A stretch of 63,842 nucleotides of DNA from positions 1-63,842 of the forward strand of contig CANQLR010000013.1 of the NCBI GenBank assembly GCA_947624745.1, read 5' to 3'. A program made the position numbers and the translations under genes. Below the pieces are notes generated by a model. That model did not search any database, had not been told where the DNA came from, and saw only the letters and a list, made by a program, of their open reading frames with translations. The first letter of the stretch is position 1; each line of letters starts with the position of its first letter. The DNA comes from an uncultured Clostridia bacterium. GTDB taxonomy: Bacteria > Bacillota > Clostridia > Oscillospirales > Ruminococcaceae. Positions 52,743 through 62,182 of the stretch are shown one piece after another.

Positions 52743-52773
52743 AAAAAAGCCGGCGCACCAAGCCCCGGCTTTC
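52743..52773 (-). terminator. Terminator of the ddl-murF/alr operon
   Basis: Minus-strand stem AAGCCGG/CCGGCTT with a nine-to-eleven-base loop followed by TTTTTTGA, 25 bases after the stop. Confidence 0.75.
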
Positions 52774-52796
52774 GCTTTACTTAACCCTATTATTCC

Positions 52797-55313
52797 TCAA
52801 AAGCTCTCCACCCTATCCGTCTTATCCTCGATCCTTGCGATGATCTCGTACCCGATCGTGCCGCAGATATCGGCCATTTCGTCGACGGTGACGTTGACGT
52901 TATCGAAGATATACACCTCGTCGCCGACCTTGACCTCGCCCTCGATGTCGGTGATATCTATCATCGTGAGGTCCATGCAGATCGAGCCCACTATCGGCGC
53001 GCGCTGGCCGTTCACGACGAAGCACCCGCTCTTTTCCGAATTCGGGTTGAACAGGCGGCGGTAGATCCCGTCGGAATAGCCCACCGCGACCGTCGCTATC
53101 CTCGACTTCCTCTTGGTTGTAAAGCGGCGGTTATAGCTTATCGGGGTGCCGGGCTCGCGCTCGGCGATCTTAAGAATCACCGTCGCGAATTTCAGCGCGG
53201 GCTTGAGGCTCACCATGCTCCTCAGCTCCTCGCTCGGGTAGTAGCCGTAGAGCATATACCCCGGGCGGACCATGTTATAGTGCGCGGCGTTTTTGTTGAA
53301 TATCGCCGCCCCCGCGCAGGCGTGAACGTACGGCGGAACGCCTAAAACGCTCTCGATGTCCCTGACCGCGGCGGCAAAGCGCTCGGTCTGAAGGCGGGTG
53401 AACTCTAAATCGCTTTCGGTGAAGCTGTCGGCGCAGATATAGTGCATGAAAATGCCGTCCAAAACAAGGCCGTTGAGCTTTTTGATCTTCTGAGCAAATC
53501 CTATCGCGTCGGCGGGGTCTATCCCGAGGCGGGAGGCCCCGGTGTCCACCTCGATGTGGATCTTGCTCCTGATCCCGGCGGCGAGGGAGGCCTCGTTCAG
53601 AGCCTTCGCAAAGTCAAGGTCGCTGACGGCGCAGACGCAGCCCTCGGTGATTATCTCCTTGATGTCCGATATTATCGGCTGATAGATTATCATGATGCTC
53701 GCGTCGGGGAGGTTTCGGCGTATCATCGCGGCCTCCTTGACGTCGGCGACCGCAAGATAGCGGCAGCACTTAAAGACGTTCGCGATTATCTCCGACCCGC
53801 AGCCGTAGGCGTTCGCTTTTACCATCGGCATGACCTCTACCCCCGGTTCGAGGGCTTTTTTTATCTCGAAGAAGTTGTGCTTCATCGCGTTGGTGTCGAC
53901 GTAGAGCCGCGTGGGGCTCGGCGGGAGGGCGGTAAAATCGCTCTTGACCGAGTTGATATACGACTTTAAGCATTCGTAGAACTCCTCCATGGCGCTTGCG
54001 CGGGAGCCCTTTATCAAAACGACGTCGCCGGCGTTCACCCCGCCCTCGGTGATGTAGGCCATAAGCGCGTCCTTAAGCTCTCGGCGGGAATGCGCCGGGA
54101 AGCACCTGCCCTTGCCGTCCTTGAGACCTTCGGCGAACGCCTCGTGGTCCTCGCCGATGAAAAACACATAGTCCACCGCAGAGGAGATGTCCGAGGCGAG
54201 CTTTTTGTGCTCCTCGGCGCTGTAGGCCCCGAGCTCGTGCATCTGCCCCAAAACCGCGACCTTTTTCTTGCCGTCGAATTTTATAAGTGCGTCGGCGGCG
54301 GCGCGCATGCTGTCAGGCGAGGCGTTGTAGTAGTCCTTGATGATGGCGATCCCCTTGTCGTAGGAGATCTCGTTTCGCATGGCGACCGCCTCGTAGCCCT
54401 CGAGCGCCTTTGCGGCCTCCTCGGGGGAAACGCCGAGCTCATACGCACCGGCGATCGCTTCGAGCGCGTTATTCACGTTGTGCCGGCCGATTATCGGCAG
54501 GCGGCAGGGAACCGACTTGTCGCCGTACCTGATCGAAAATTCCGTTGCCGCGCCGAGGTCCTTTATGTCCTCCGCCCGAAAAGCGCTGTCCTCCGCCTCA
54601 CCTATCTTTTCAAGCCTAAAGCCGTTCGGCCTGACGTCCTGCAAAAACGGGTCCGCGCCGTTTATGATGAGCGTTCCGCCCTCCTTAAGGCCGTTGAGGA
54701 TTTCGAGCTTCGCCTTTTTGATATTCTCCTGCGAGCCCAAATTTCCCATGTGCGCCTTGCCGATGTTCGTGATTATCGCGACGCTCGGCCGCGCCATTTT
54801 CGTGAGGCGGTTTATCTCGCCCATGTGGTTCATGCCGAGCTCCAACACCGCGCAGTCATACGAGCCGTCGAGCCTAAAAAGCGTGTGCGAAAGGCCGATG
54901 ACGTTGTTATAGTTCTTGTCCGGGGTCAGGACCTTATACTTCGACGAAAGAATGGTATAGAGCATATTCCGGGTCGTGGTCTTTCCGTTCGAGCCTGTGA
55001 CCGCGATGACCGGAATGTCGAATTTTTGGCGGTATTTCGCGGCGAGCGTGCGGTAGGCCTCCAAGGGGTCGCCGACCAGAACCGTCGGCACTCCGTCCGC
55101 CCGCTTTTCCTTTGATATGATGAGCGCCGCGCCCTTTGACACCGCGACCTCGACGAAATCGTCGCCCTTGAAGCGCGCGCCGTCGAGGGCGATGAACATC
55201 TCCCCCGGCTGGAGCGTGCGGGTGTCGGTGCTGACCCCGCATATCTCAAAATCATTCCCCTCGGCTTCTTTTCCGAGCGCCGAGAGCACCTCGTGATAAC
55301 GTATCGTTTCCAT
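52797..55313 (-). CDS. murF-alr: Bifunctional MurF ligase - alanine racemase fusion
   Basis: 838 residues from the ATG at 55313 (AGGG eight bases upstream; a GTG three codons earlier is also possible). Residues 1-460 are UDP-MurNAc-tripeptide:D-Ala-D-Ala ligase with P-loop GSNGKTT (107-113), NYNNVIG, LELGMNHMGEI and IGRHNVNNALEA. Residues 465-838 are a PLP alanine racemase with the Schiff-base Lys K499 in MVKANAYG and the opposing Tyr in ISYNRRFTT, plus VAVGYSDGI. Makes D-Ala from L-Ala and joins D-Ala-D-Ala to the stem peptide in the cytoplasm. Such fusions are known mainly from Bacteroidetes. It follows the ligase gene by 20 bases. Confidence 0.95.
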   Translation of the reverse strand: METIRYHEVLSALGKEAEGNDFEICGVSTDTRTLQPGEMFIALDGARFKGDDFVEVAVSKGAALIISKEKRADGVPTVLVGDPLEAYRTLAAKYRQKFDIPVIAVTGSNGKTTTRNMLYTILSSKYKVLTPDKNYNNVIGLSHTLFRLDGSYDCAVLELGMNHMGEINRLTKMARPSVAIITNIGKAHMGNLGSQENIKKAKLEILNGLKEGGTLIINGADPFLQDVRPNGFRLEKIGEAEDSAFRAEDIKDLGAATEFSIRYGDKSVPCRLPIIGRHNVNNALEAIAGAYELGVSPEEAAKALEGYEAVAMRNEISYDKGIAIIKDYYNASPDSMRAAADALIKFDGKKKVAVLGQMHELGAYSAEEHKKLASDISSAVDYVFFIGEDHEAFAEGLKDGKGRCFPAHSRRELKDALMAYITEGGVNAGDVVLIKGSRASAMEEFYECLKSYINSVKSDFTALPPSPTRLYVDTNAMKHNFFEIKKALEPGVEVMPMVKANAYGCGSEIIANVFKCCRYLAVADVKEAAMIRRNLPDASIMIIYQPIISDIKEIITEGCVCAVSDLDFAKALNEASLAAGIRSKIHIEVDTGASRLGIDPADAIGFAQKIKKLNGLVLDGIFMHYICADSFTESDLEFTRLQTERFAAAVRDIESVLGVPPYVHACAGAAIFNKNAAHYNMVRPGYMLYGYYPSEELRSMVSLKPALKFATVILKIAEREPGTPISYNRRFTTKRKSRIATVAVGYSDGIYRRLFNPNSEKSGCFVVNGQRAPIVGSICMDLTMIDITDIEGEVKVGDEVYIFDNVNVTVDEMADICGTIGYEIIARIEDKTDRVESF

Positions 55314-55333
55314 AAAATTCACCCTTTTTTAAA

Positions 55334-57715
55334 TTACTCCGAAAGTATCGTTTCCAAAAGCTCCGTCGGGTAGAGCGGCGGGGTCTCCTTTGCGCCCTGC
55401 TGGAACAACACCGTCGACGGCGACAGCCCCGGCAGAGTGTTAAGCTCAATTACTATAATTTCGCCCGTTTCGTTGTTCGCGAAGATGTCTATGCGGCAGT
55501 AGTCCTTCACTCCGCAGCCCTTGGCGACCGCCTCCATCGAGCGCATTATCTTTTCAAGAAGCGGCTTTTTGATCACGTTTTCGGGCGGCGGGGTTATGTT
55601 TATGCCGGTGCCGCCCTGGAATTTTTCCTCTAAAGATAAGACCGCGTTGTCGGCGACGGTGACGCTCGGGAAAAACGAGTGGTAAGCGCCCTTTTTCTCC
55701 AAAACGCCGACGGTCATCTCGACCCAAGCTCCCCCGCCCGAGACCGAAACGCCGTCCTTCGAGATCAGAAGGGTCTCGGTCCTGATATACTCCTCAAAGA
55801 GCATTTCGGAGAGCTTCGCGGGAAGCTGTATCTTTTCGGGCTGGTCGGCGAAGGTGTTTTCGGGAATGTAGGGGCGGCGCTCCGAGAAAAGCGCGAAATA
55901 GCGCCGAAGATCCTCCGAGGACCGAAGTATGACTATTCCGGTGGAGCAGCCGTCGCCGTTCGGCTTTACGACCACGCTCCCGCTGCCGAGAAGCCCGGTG
56001 ATCCCGCGCCACTTCGGGTCGGGATCAGATAAAATTTCCGCGACCTCCTCCGGCTCCATAAGTATCTTTTTGCAGGTGCGAACGCCGGGGAGCGAAAGGG
56101 ATGTTATCCTCTCGCCGGTTCTGAATTTATCCATGCAAAGCTCGGCTGCTAAAGATCCGGAGCCGTTGAAGTTGAGCCCCGCGGCCTCCAAAAGCCGCTG
56201 GAACCCGCCGTTTTCGCCGAATCCGCCGTGAAGCCCCAAAAAGACGTCGGCGCCCTGCTTTTTGCACATGTCGATGAACCCTTCAAGGCTCATGCCCTCG
56301 GCGGAGGGCTCGCCCGCGGGGAATCTCCCCGAAAGACCGAGCTCGGTTAAAATTTCCTCCTTAAGGCGCTTGGTGTAGGCGACATAGCCGTCGGGGCGGT
56401 TTTTGATGTAGTCGTAGATCTCCTCGGTGGTGTGCTTTAAAGCGGCGGCATAAGGCACCTCGTAGACGGTGAACCCGCCGCCCTCCGAAAAGAGGATATA
56501 AGGAACGGGGCAGTATTTTTTCGAGTTTAAAAGCTTAAGCCAGACGTTTGTGCCGCTCATCAGCGAGACCTGCCGCTCGGATGTTATGCCGCCGAAAATC
56601 ACGTTCACCGGCTTTTTACCGAGTTTATCGTCGCGCGGAATGTCGAATTTTATGCCGTTTCGCTCGCAGGCGTTTTTCAGAATGACCGCTAAAAGGTCCT
56701 TGTGCCGAAGCCCGACCGCGGCAGCCTGCTGGAAGATGAAGCTGTTCTGCTCCATGCCGCTTATCGGGTTGAAGTCGGAAAAATAGACCGAGCCGTCCTC
56801 TAAAAGCCAGCCGTCGATGCGAAGAAAATCGCGCGCGCCGACCTCTTTGAAGAGCCTGACGGCGGTGGAGCGGATCTCGGCGATCTTATCCTCCCCGAAC
56901 CTTGCGGGGCAGTAGTAGCGGGTCTCGGTCGTCGAGAGGTATTTTTTGCGCTTGTCAAAGACCTCGCCGGCAAGGGGCTCGCCGTTTCGGTCGAGTAGCT
57001 CGACCTCGGTGGGCATAAGCGCGGCGGTGCGCCCGTTCGCCTCAAGGATTATGACTGTGAATTCGCGGCCGCGGCAGAGCTGCTCGACGACGAGCGGACC
57101 GTATTTTTTAAGGCTCTCCAAAGCGGTAGATACCGCGTCCTCGGGCGAGCGTGCGACGCTCACCCCTATCGAGGAGCCGCCCTCGGAGGGTTTTATCACG
57201 ACCTCGGAGAGGTTATTTTTCTGCATGAAATCGCGGATAAGGGAGTCCGCAGCCCCGGGATCGCTCAAAAAAAGCTTCGGAACGGAGCGCAGCCCCAGCG
57301 GGCGGAGGATCTTTTCCTCGGCGTTTTTCTTGCTATACATCCTCTCGCACGCCGCCGACCCGGAGGCCACGAAGGGTATGCCGTTCGCCTCTAAAAGACG
57401 CTGAACGCCGCCGTCCTCGCCGAAGCGGCCGTGCATGACCGGAAAAACGAGGTCGTGCCGCTTCAGAGCCGAAATTAAGGCGTCGAGGGGGAGGCCGTCG
57501 TTTCCCGAAAGCATGAACTCGAAGTCGGAGGTCGTATTTGAATAGAGGAATTTTTCGTTAATGGGGTAACATTTCATGTCCTGCCCGAGGAAGAACACCG
57601 AAAGCCCGACCCCCGGCATACAGCGCAGGTGGTCGTAAACGGAGCGCACCGAGTTGAGGGAGATGTCCTTTTCCCTCGACGGCCCCCCGCACAAAAGCGC
57701 AAGCTTTATAGCCAT
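55334..57715 (-). CDS. ddl: Tandem double D-alanine-D-alanine ligase
   Basis: 793 residues from the ATG at 57715 (AAAGGA upstream), about twice normal Ddl. Domain 1 (1-365) has E15, GSSIG (180-184), the omega-loop Y259 in KKYLST, R299/D301 and D314-F-N316. Domain 2 (368-793) has E380, GCSTG (589-593), omega-loop F699 in EKFQGGTG, R741/D743 and E757-L-N759. Both keep ATP-grasp residues, so both may be active. Domain 1 carries the Tyr typical of D-Ala-D-Ala ligases, domain 2 a Phe. Forms D-Ala-D-Ala for the MurF part of the next gene. Tandem Ddl fusions are known in plant plastids. Confidence 0.93.
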   Translation of the reverse strand: MAIKLALLCGGPSREKDISLNSVRSVYDHLRCMPGVGLSVFFLGQDMKCYPINEKFLYSNTTSDFEFMLSGNDGLPLDALISALKRHDLVFPVMHGRFGEDGGVQRLLEANGIPFVASGSAACERMYSKKNAEEKILRPLGLRSVPKLFLSDPGAADSLIRDFMQKNNLSEVVIKPSEGGSSIGVSVARSPEDAVSTALESLKKYGPLVVEQLCRGREFTVIILEANGRTAALMPTEVELLDRNGEPLAGEVFDKRKKYLSTTETRYYCPARFGEDKIAEIRSTAVRLFKEVGARDFLRIDGWLLEDGSVYFSDFNPISGMEQNSFIFQQAAAVGLRHKDLLAVILKNACERNGIKFDIPRDDKLGKKPVNVIFGGITSERQVSLMSGTNVWLKLLNSKKYCPVPYILFSEGGGFTVYEVPYAAALKHTTEEIYDYIKNRPDGYVAYTKRLKEEILTELGLSGRFPAGEPSAEGMSLEGFIDMCKKQGADVFLGLHGGFGENGGFQRLLEAAGLNFNGSGSLAAELCMDKFRTGERITSLSLPGVRTCKKILMEPEEVAEILSDPDPKWRGITGLLGSGSVVVKPNGDGCSTGIVILRSSEDLRRYFALFSERRPYIPENTFADQPEKIQLPAKLSEMLFEEYIRTETLLISKDGVSVSGGGAWVEMTVGVLEKKGAYHSFFPSVTVADNAVLSLEEKFQGGTGINITPPPENVIKKPLLEKIMRSMEAVAKGCGVKDYCRIDIFANNETGEIIVIELNTLPGLSPSTVLFQQGAKETPPLYPTELLETILSE

Positions 57716-57831
57716 ATGTCCCGTCCTTTCCGCGCCGAATACCCGGCGCAAATATATTCTATTTCGGCGCGCGGCGGGATATTCCCCGCGCCGAAGGGTA
57801 GGGTAAATAATTGAAGGGTATGAATAGAATT

Positions 57832-57860
57832 ATTATAGTACAGAATCGGGGAGATGTCAA
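57832..57860 (-). promoter_or_regulatory. Promoter of the ddl-murF/alr operon
   Basis: Minus strand TTGACA (57855-57860), 17 bases, TATAAT (57832-57837). A GC-rich inverted repeat (CGCGCGGCGGG ... CCCGCGC) lies in the leader. The remaining DNA to 58016 shows only a short GTGGCCG/CGGCCAC hairpin. Confidence 0.75.
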
Positions 57861-58016
57861 GATGGGGAGGGGGCGGGGAGTGGCCGAAACGGCCACATTT
57901 AAATTAAGTGTGGAAAATAGAAAGCGTTTAGTAACAGCGGTTCGTTTGGCAAAAAATTTTTATAATGTGGGCGGAATGGACACTCCCGAGTATCTCTATT
58001 CAACTTATCTCTCCCC

Positions 58017-59831
58017 CTACTCCCCCATTCTCATCCCCACCTCCTCCGCTGCCTCCCTCGCGAGTGCCCTGAGTGTCGAGGCTTTCCCGTCGCTTTCGGT
58101 GGCCTCGTTGCAGGCCGTGAGGACCGGCTCCACGAACGCCGAGGCGAAAAAGCGCCACTGCACGAAGTACCCCTCGGGGTCGGGAATGTCGGCATAGCGC
58201 CCGTTTTCGCCCGCGTCGAGCACGCACTCCATGAACCGCGCGGCGAGGTCCTTTTTGCCGCTGCTCGGGTTCATCACCAAAAACCCGCCGCAGAGCGCCT
58301 TGAGCTCGCTGCCGAAAGGCATTTTCTCCTCGCCGCCGTTCGGAAAATCGTGAAAATACTTAAGCAGCTTATACAGCTCCTCCCCGCTCGCGTCCAAAAA
58401 AACTCCCTCCGTCACGTCGACGTTTTGGGCGAGATACAGCGCCTGCGAAACCGCGCGCGAATAGCAGAACCGGCTGCCGTCCTCGGGGTAATTTTCGCGG
58501 GTGTAACCGTTCGTGAGGTATGTCGGAACGCCCACATACGCGCCGTTCAGCCCGCAGAATTTCTCGATTGCAGGGTTCCCCGAAATGCGCCCGTTCAGGC
58601 CGTCGTATTTAGTTAAGTCCTCAAACATTCCCGCAAGAAAATATTTAACCTGGTGCATATAAACCGGCTCATACAGATCAAAATCGGTGTCCCCCGCCAT
58701 CAGCTTCACGTCGAGCCGCTCGAAGTCGGTGCCGTAGCTCACCGTCTTTACCGTCGCGCCCGTTTCACGCTCGAAATCCCGGATAATTTCCGCATAATTC
58801 GACGCCGACTGGCAGGCGAGGGTGACGCTTTCGGGCGGGTCGGCGAAGTCGTAGAGCAAGATCTCCCCGGGCGGCACCACCGCGCTCGCGATGTTCTCAT
58901 ATACCGACAAAAACGCGCCCTCAAAGGCCGGCCCGTCGGGGTAAAAGCGCTTCAGGACGGCGCTGTCCGGGTCGGTCAGGGAGCACTCCATCAAAAACGG
59001 CGCTTGCCTGCTGTCCCCCGTCGGCGCGCTGAAAATAAGCGCCGTGCCGGTCTTTTCGAGGTATGCGAGCGCGAGCGCGAACCCGCCCGGATACGCCGCC
59101 TCAACGCTCGTAAGCCGCTTTGTCTTTCCGCTTTCGAGGTCAATTTCACAGATATTTACAAACCGCGAATCATAAAGGCTCTCCTCCGCCTTCAAAATTT
59201 TGTTGCCCTTATACCTCGCGAAAACGCGGCATATCCCCGACATCGCGCCGCCGTCGCTTTCGGGAATTTTATTAGTTTCATTAAGCGTTTCCCGGTCGAA
59301 AACGATATTTTCGGTGACGGTGATCCCGCCCACGCTCTCAGTGCAGGTGAAGCAGAAACAGCCGTCGGCGACAATAAGCCCCCGCGCCGCGATCCCGTCT
59401 TTTTCGACATTTATTTCCCGCTCCGAGATCAGCTCGCCCTCCGGCGAATACTCCCCGATAACGCCGCTTCCGTAGGCAAAAAGCCTCGCCCCGTCGGCCG
59501 CGATAAACGCAGCCCCTGTGTCGAAAATCCTGTCCGACTCCCCGCTTTCAAGGTCCAGCCGCCACACCCCGCCGTCCGAAAGAAAATACAGCGCCTTTTC
59601 GATCTGCGCCTGCGAAAGAATTTTGTCGAAGCTTATGGGCAGAGTAATCTCATCGGCGGGCGAAAACGCGTTATAGCTCACGCTTCGGCCGAAGATAGCG
59701 CTCTCGACGGCCTCTCCGTGAATTTCGACATTCGGCGATTTTGTCGAGATAACCGGGGACTTTTCCCCGCCTCCGCAGGAGCAGAGTGCCGTCAAAGCGA
59801 TTAAGCAAGCTAATAATTTCTTGAGTTTCAT
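58017..59831 (-). CDS. Lipoprotein fusing a propeller-like domain to an extracellular solute-binding domain
   Basis: 604 residues. Lipobox ALCSCGGG. Residues about 60-345 show repeated strand motifs (ALYFLSDGGVWRLDLESG, RLFAYGSGVIGEY, KILKAEESLYDSR) typical of beta-propellers. Residues about 350-604 resemble family 1 solute-binding proteins: SVTLACQSASNYAEIIRDFE, TDFDLYEPVY, AGMFEDLTKYD, YVGVPTYLTNGY. No permease is near; the gene is divergent from a LytTR two-component system and may be its sensor partner or target. Fusion of these two folds is unusual; ligand unknown. Confidence 0.75.
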   Translation of the reverse strand: MKLKKLLACLIALTALCSCGGGEKSPVISTKSPNVEIHGEAVESAIFGRSVSYNAFSPADEITLPISFDKILSQAQIEKALYFLSDGGVWRLDLESGESDRIFDTGAAFIAADGARLFAYGSGVIGEYSPEGELISEREINVEKDGIAARGLIVADGCFCFTCTESVGGITVTENIVFDRETLNETNKIPESDGGAMSGICRVFARYKGNKILKAEESLYDSRFVNICEIDLESGKTKRLTSVEAAYPGGFALALAYLEKTGTALIFSAPTGDSRQAPFLMECSLTDPDSAVLKRFYPDGPAFEGAFLSVYENIASAVVPPGEILLYDFADPPESVTLACQSASNYAEIIRDFERETGATVKTVSYGTDFERLDVKLMAGDTDFDLYEPVYMHQVKYFLAGMFEDLTKYDGLNGRISGNPAIEKFCGLNGAYVGVPTYLTNGYTRENYPEDGSRFCYSRAVSQALYLAQNVDVTEGVFLDASGEELYKLLKYFHDFPNGGEEKMPFGSELKALCGGFLVMNPSSGKKDLAARFMECVLDAGENGRYADIPDPEGYFVQWRFFASAFVEPVLTACNEATESDGKASTLRALAREAAEEVGMRMGE

Positions 59832-59921
59832 GTTACCGCCTCCTTATTTTAAGGATAATCCTGCGGCAGAAAAATTTCAACCCGTCGGGCACAAACGTCC
59901 CCGAAACGGCGCAAAAAGCGG

Positions 59922-59950
59922 TTGCGCGGCGGGGGCATATATGCTATACT
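59922..59950 (+). promoter_or_regulatory. Promoter of the LytTR two-component operon
   Basis: TTGCGC (59922-59927), 17 bases ending TGC, TATACT (59945-59950), followed closely by the GGGGAGG ribosome site. Confidence 0.65.
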
Positions 59951-59971
59951 AAAAGGGGAGGTGGCGGCAAA

Positions 59972-60709
59972 ATGGCTAAAATAGGCGTTTGCGACGACAG
60001 CCTTGACATCGCGCGGGACATCGCAAAAACGGTAAAAAGCTCCTTCGAGGCGCTGTCGGAGGAGTGCAGTATTTATGTATTTCAAAGCGGAGCGGAGGTG
60101 CTTAAAGAGAACCTGCGCGCGCCCTTTGACGTTCTTTTTTTGGACATAGACATGCCCGGAATCAGCGGATTCGATCTCGCGAGGGAGCTTCGCGCCGCGG
60201 GCGACGGCTGCCTGATCGTCTTTGTAACGTCCCATTCCGAGCTTGTCTACGACAGCCTCGACTTTCAGCCCTTCAACTTTTTGAGGAAAAATTCGGCGCA
60301 GCCTCTTTCGGAGAGCGTGCCGAAAACGGTCGCGAAAATAGTTGACCGACTTAAACAGGCAAAGATGGTCCTGATCGAGGAGCGGACCCTCGGCAGCGTT
60401 CCGGTGCGGCTTCGGGACATCATCTCGATAGAATCGAGCGGGCACTACCTCGTCTACACGGTCTCGGACGGCGGGAGCACGAAAAAGCTTGTCTCCCGCG
60501 GGCTCATCTCGGAGCGGGAGGAGCTTTTGGAGGGCAGCGGCTTCGCGAGGGTCCACAAGGGCTTTATAATAAACTTCGGGCAGCTGAAACGGCTCGACCG
60601 CTCGCTCAAAGAAGCCGAGCTTTTCGGCGGGGTCAGGGTGCCGATCGGCAAGAAATACCGTCAGGCTTTGGAGGAAAAATATTCAATGTATTTAAGGAGA
60701 AGATCATGA
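59972..60709 (+). CDS. LytTR-family response regulator (AgrA/ComE-like)
   Basis: 245 residues. Receiver domain with acidic pocket CDDS (7-10), phosphorylated D58 in FLDIDMPG, and conserved Thr/Ser and Lys further on (FVTSHS, FLRKN). The C-terminal LytTR DNA-binding domain (about 140-240) contains IISIESSGHYLVY and FARVHKGFIINFGQLKRL in parts. LytTR regulators bind paired direct repeats upstream of targets, often in peptide signalling or virulence. Stop codon overlaps the kinase start. Confidence 0.92.
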   Translation: MAKIGVCDDSLDIARDIAKTVKSSFEALSEECSIYVFQSGAEVLKENLRAPFDVLFLDIDMPGISGFDLARELRAAGDGCLIVFVTSHSELVYDSLDFQPFNFLRKNSAQPLSESVPKTVAKIVDRLKQAKMVLIEERTLGSVPVRLRDIISIESSGHYLVYTVSDGGSTKKLVSRGLISEREELLEGSGFARVHKGFIINFGQLKRLDRSLKEAELFGGVRVPIGKKYRQALEEKYSMYLRRRS

Positions 60710-62121
60710 CGCCGTATGAACTTACCCGCCACGCGCTCAACTATCAGGTGTTCTACGTTCTGCACCGCGTGGGGCTCGCGTGGCTTATAATAGAGCTTGC
60801 ACTGTCCCTTTTCAAGGGCTTCGCGGCGGTGATATTTTTAAAAAACTTTCTCGGCGTCCGCCCTGGGGCAAAGTGCCGAAAATCGGCGCTCGCGGTCTGC
60901 TCGCTCGCCTACGCGCTCATTCTCTGGGCAGAATATTACTTCTTCGGCTGGTTCCGCCTTTGGGGCCTCGCGATAGTCTTTCTGCCGCTTCTTTGCGTGC
61001 TTCTGGCTTACTCTCTCGCGTTTTGCGGCGGCAGGACTCGCGAAAAAATACTCGCGCCGCTTTGCGCGAACGCGATAAACCTTTCGGTGACGCTTCTTTC
61101 AAACCTCATGTCCTTGGAGCTTCGCGGGAAAATGGCCGAGCTTCACGGGGCCTACGGGCTCTACAACATCTACGAAACGTGGGCGGTGCTTTTTATCTCG
61201 CCCGCGCTGATATACTTCGTTTTCTACCTGATTTTGCGGCTCTTCGGGCGGTGCGATTTCTCCCGAAAAAGCTCGCTCATACAATGGACGGTCCTCTCGG
61301 CGGCGCTCACGGTCAGCATAATCTCGGCGGTGCATATATTCATAAGGTTCGACTTTCGCGCCGACAACCTCGTTCGGCTGCGGACCTTCGGCGGGGTGAT
61401 AATCATGAGCTTTCTGCTCTCGGATATCTTCGTTTTCCTGCTCCTCGGCGACATCATGAGGAAAAATAAGGCGGTGACCGAGCTTGCGCTCCTGCGCCGG
61501 ACGGAGGAGTACAACCGCCAGTACATCGCGAGCCTCAAAAACGAATACGAGACGGTGAGAAAGCTTCGCCACGACTCGAAAAACTGCCTTCTCGCGGTGT
61601 CGTCACTCATTGAGCGGGGCGAGACGGAGCGCGCCAAGGAGCAGATCGAGAGCTATCTCGGCGAGATGAGCACGTCGGAGGTATTCATCGAGACGGACAA
61701 TTCGGTGGTGAACGCGGTCGTGAACGCAAAGCTGACGGCGGCGAAGTCGGCGGGGATAGAGTGCGAGTGCATGGTCTGCCGGGACATCTGCGGGATAGCC
61801 GACCACGACCTCTGTCGGCTGCTGTCGAATATGCTGGACAACGCCATCGAGGCCTGCGAGCTCGACCCGAGCCCCTGCCGCCTCATCGAGCTTCGCATCA
61901 CCCGCGAGGGCGAAAGCTGCACCTTCGCGGTGAAAAACACGGTGCCGAGCCCGGTGCTCGAAACAAATCCCGAGCTCAAATCGACCAAGTCCGACCCCTC
62001 CGAGCACGGCTGCGGCGTTCGGATAATCCGCGAGATCGCCGAAAAATACTCCGGCCGCAGCGACTTTTATGACGAGGACGGCATGTTTGTGGCAAGGGTG
62101 AGAATGGAGGGAAGGGGGTAG
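60706..62121 (+). CDS. GHKL-type sensor histidine kinase (AgrC-like)
   Basis: 471 residues. Six or seven membrane helices in residues 1-250, a helical dimerisation segment with phospho-acceptor H289 in KLRHDSKNCL, and the ATPase domain with N-box LDNAIEAC and G-box HGCGVRIIREIAEKYSG. The GHKL kinase with short DHp is the usual partner of LytTR regulators. Its large membrane domain suggests sensing of a peptide or lipid-soluble signal. No agrB/agrD pair is visible. Confidence 0.92.
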   Translation: MTPYELTRHALNYQVFYVLHRVGLAWLIIELALSLFKGFAAVIFLKNFLGVRPGAKCRKSALAVCSLAYALILWAEYYFFGWFRLWGLAIVFLPLLCVLLAYSLAFCGGRTREKILAPLCANAINLSVTLLSNLMSLELRGKMAELHGAYGLYNIYETWAVLFISPALIYFVFYLILRLFGRCDFSRKSSLIQWTVLSAALTVSIISAVHIFIRFDFRADNLVRLRTFGGVIIMSFLLSDIFVFLLLGDIMRKNKAVTELALLRRTEEYNRQYIASLKNEYETVRKLRHDSKNCLLAVSSLIERGETERAKEQIESYLGEMSTSEVFIETDNSVVNAVVNAKLTAAKSAGIECECMVCRDICGIADHDLCRLLSNMLDNAIEACELDPSPCRLIELRITREGESCTFAVKNTVPSPVLETNPELKSTKSDPSEHGCGVRIIREIAEKYSGRSDFYDEDGMFVARVRMEGRG

Positions 62122-62147
62122 GGAGGCCGCCCAAATCAAGAATAAAC

Positions 62148-62182
62148 AAAAAAGAGACCGCCGCGTGGGTGGCCTCTTTTTT
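62148..62182. terminator. Terminator after the two-component operon
   Basis: AAAAAGAG-ACCGCC / GGGTGGCCTCTTTTTT hairpin with one mismatch; A and T runs on both sides. Confidence 0.75.

Noticed and set aside
57811-58016. Short plus-strand open frame upstream of the ddl operon
   Set aside because: It overlaps the ddl promoter and the end of the lipoprotein gene on the other strand, with no ribosome site or recognisable product.
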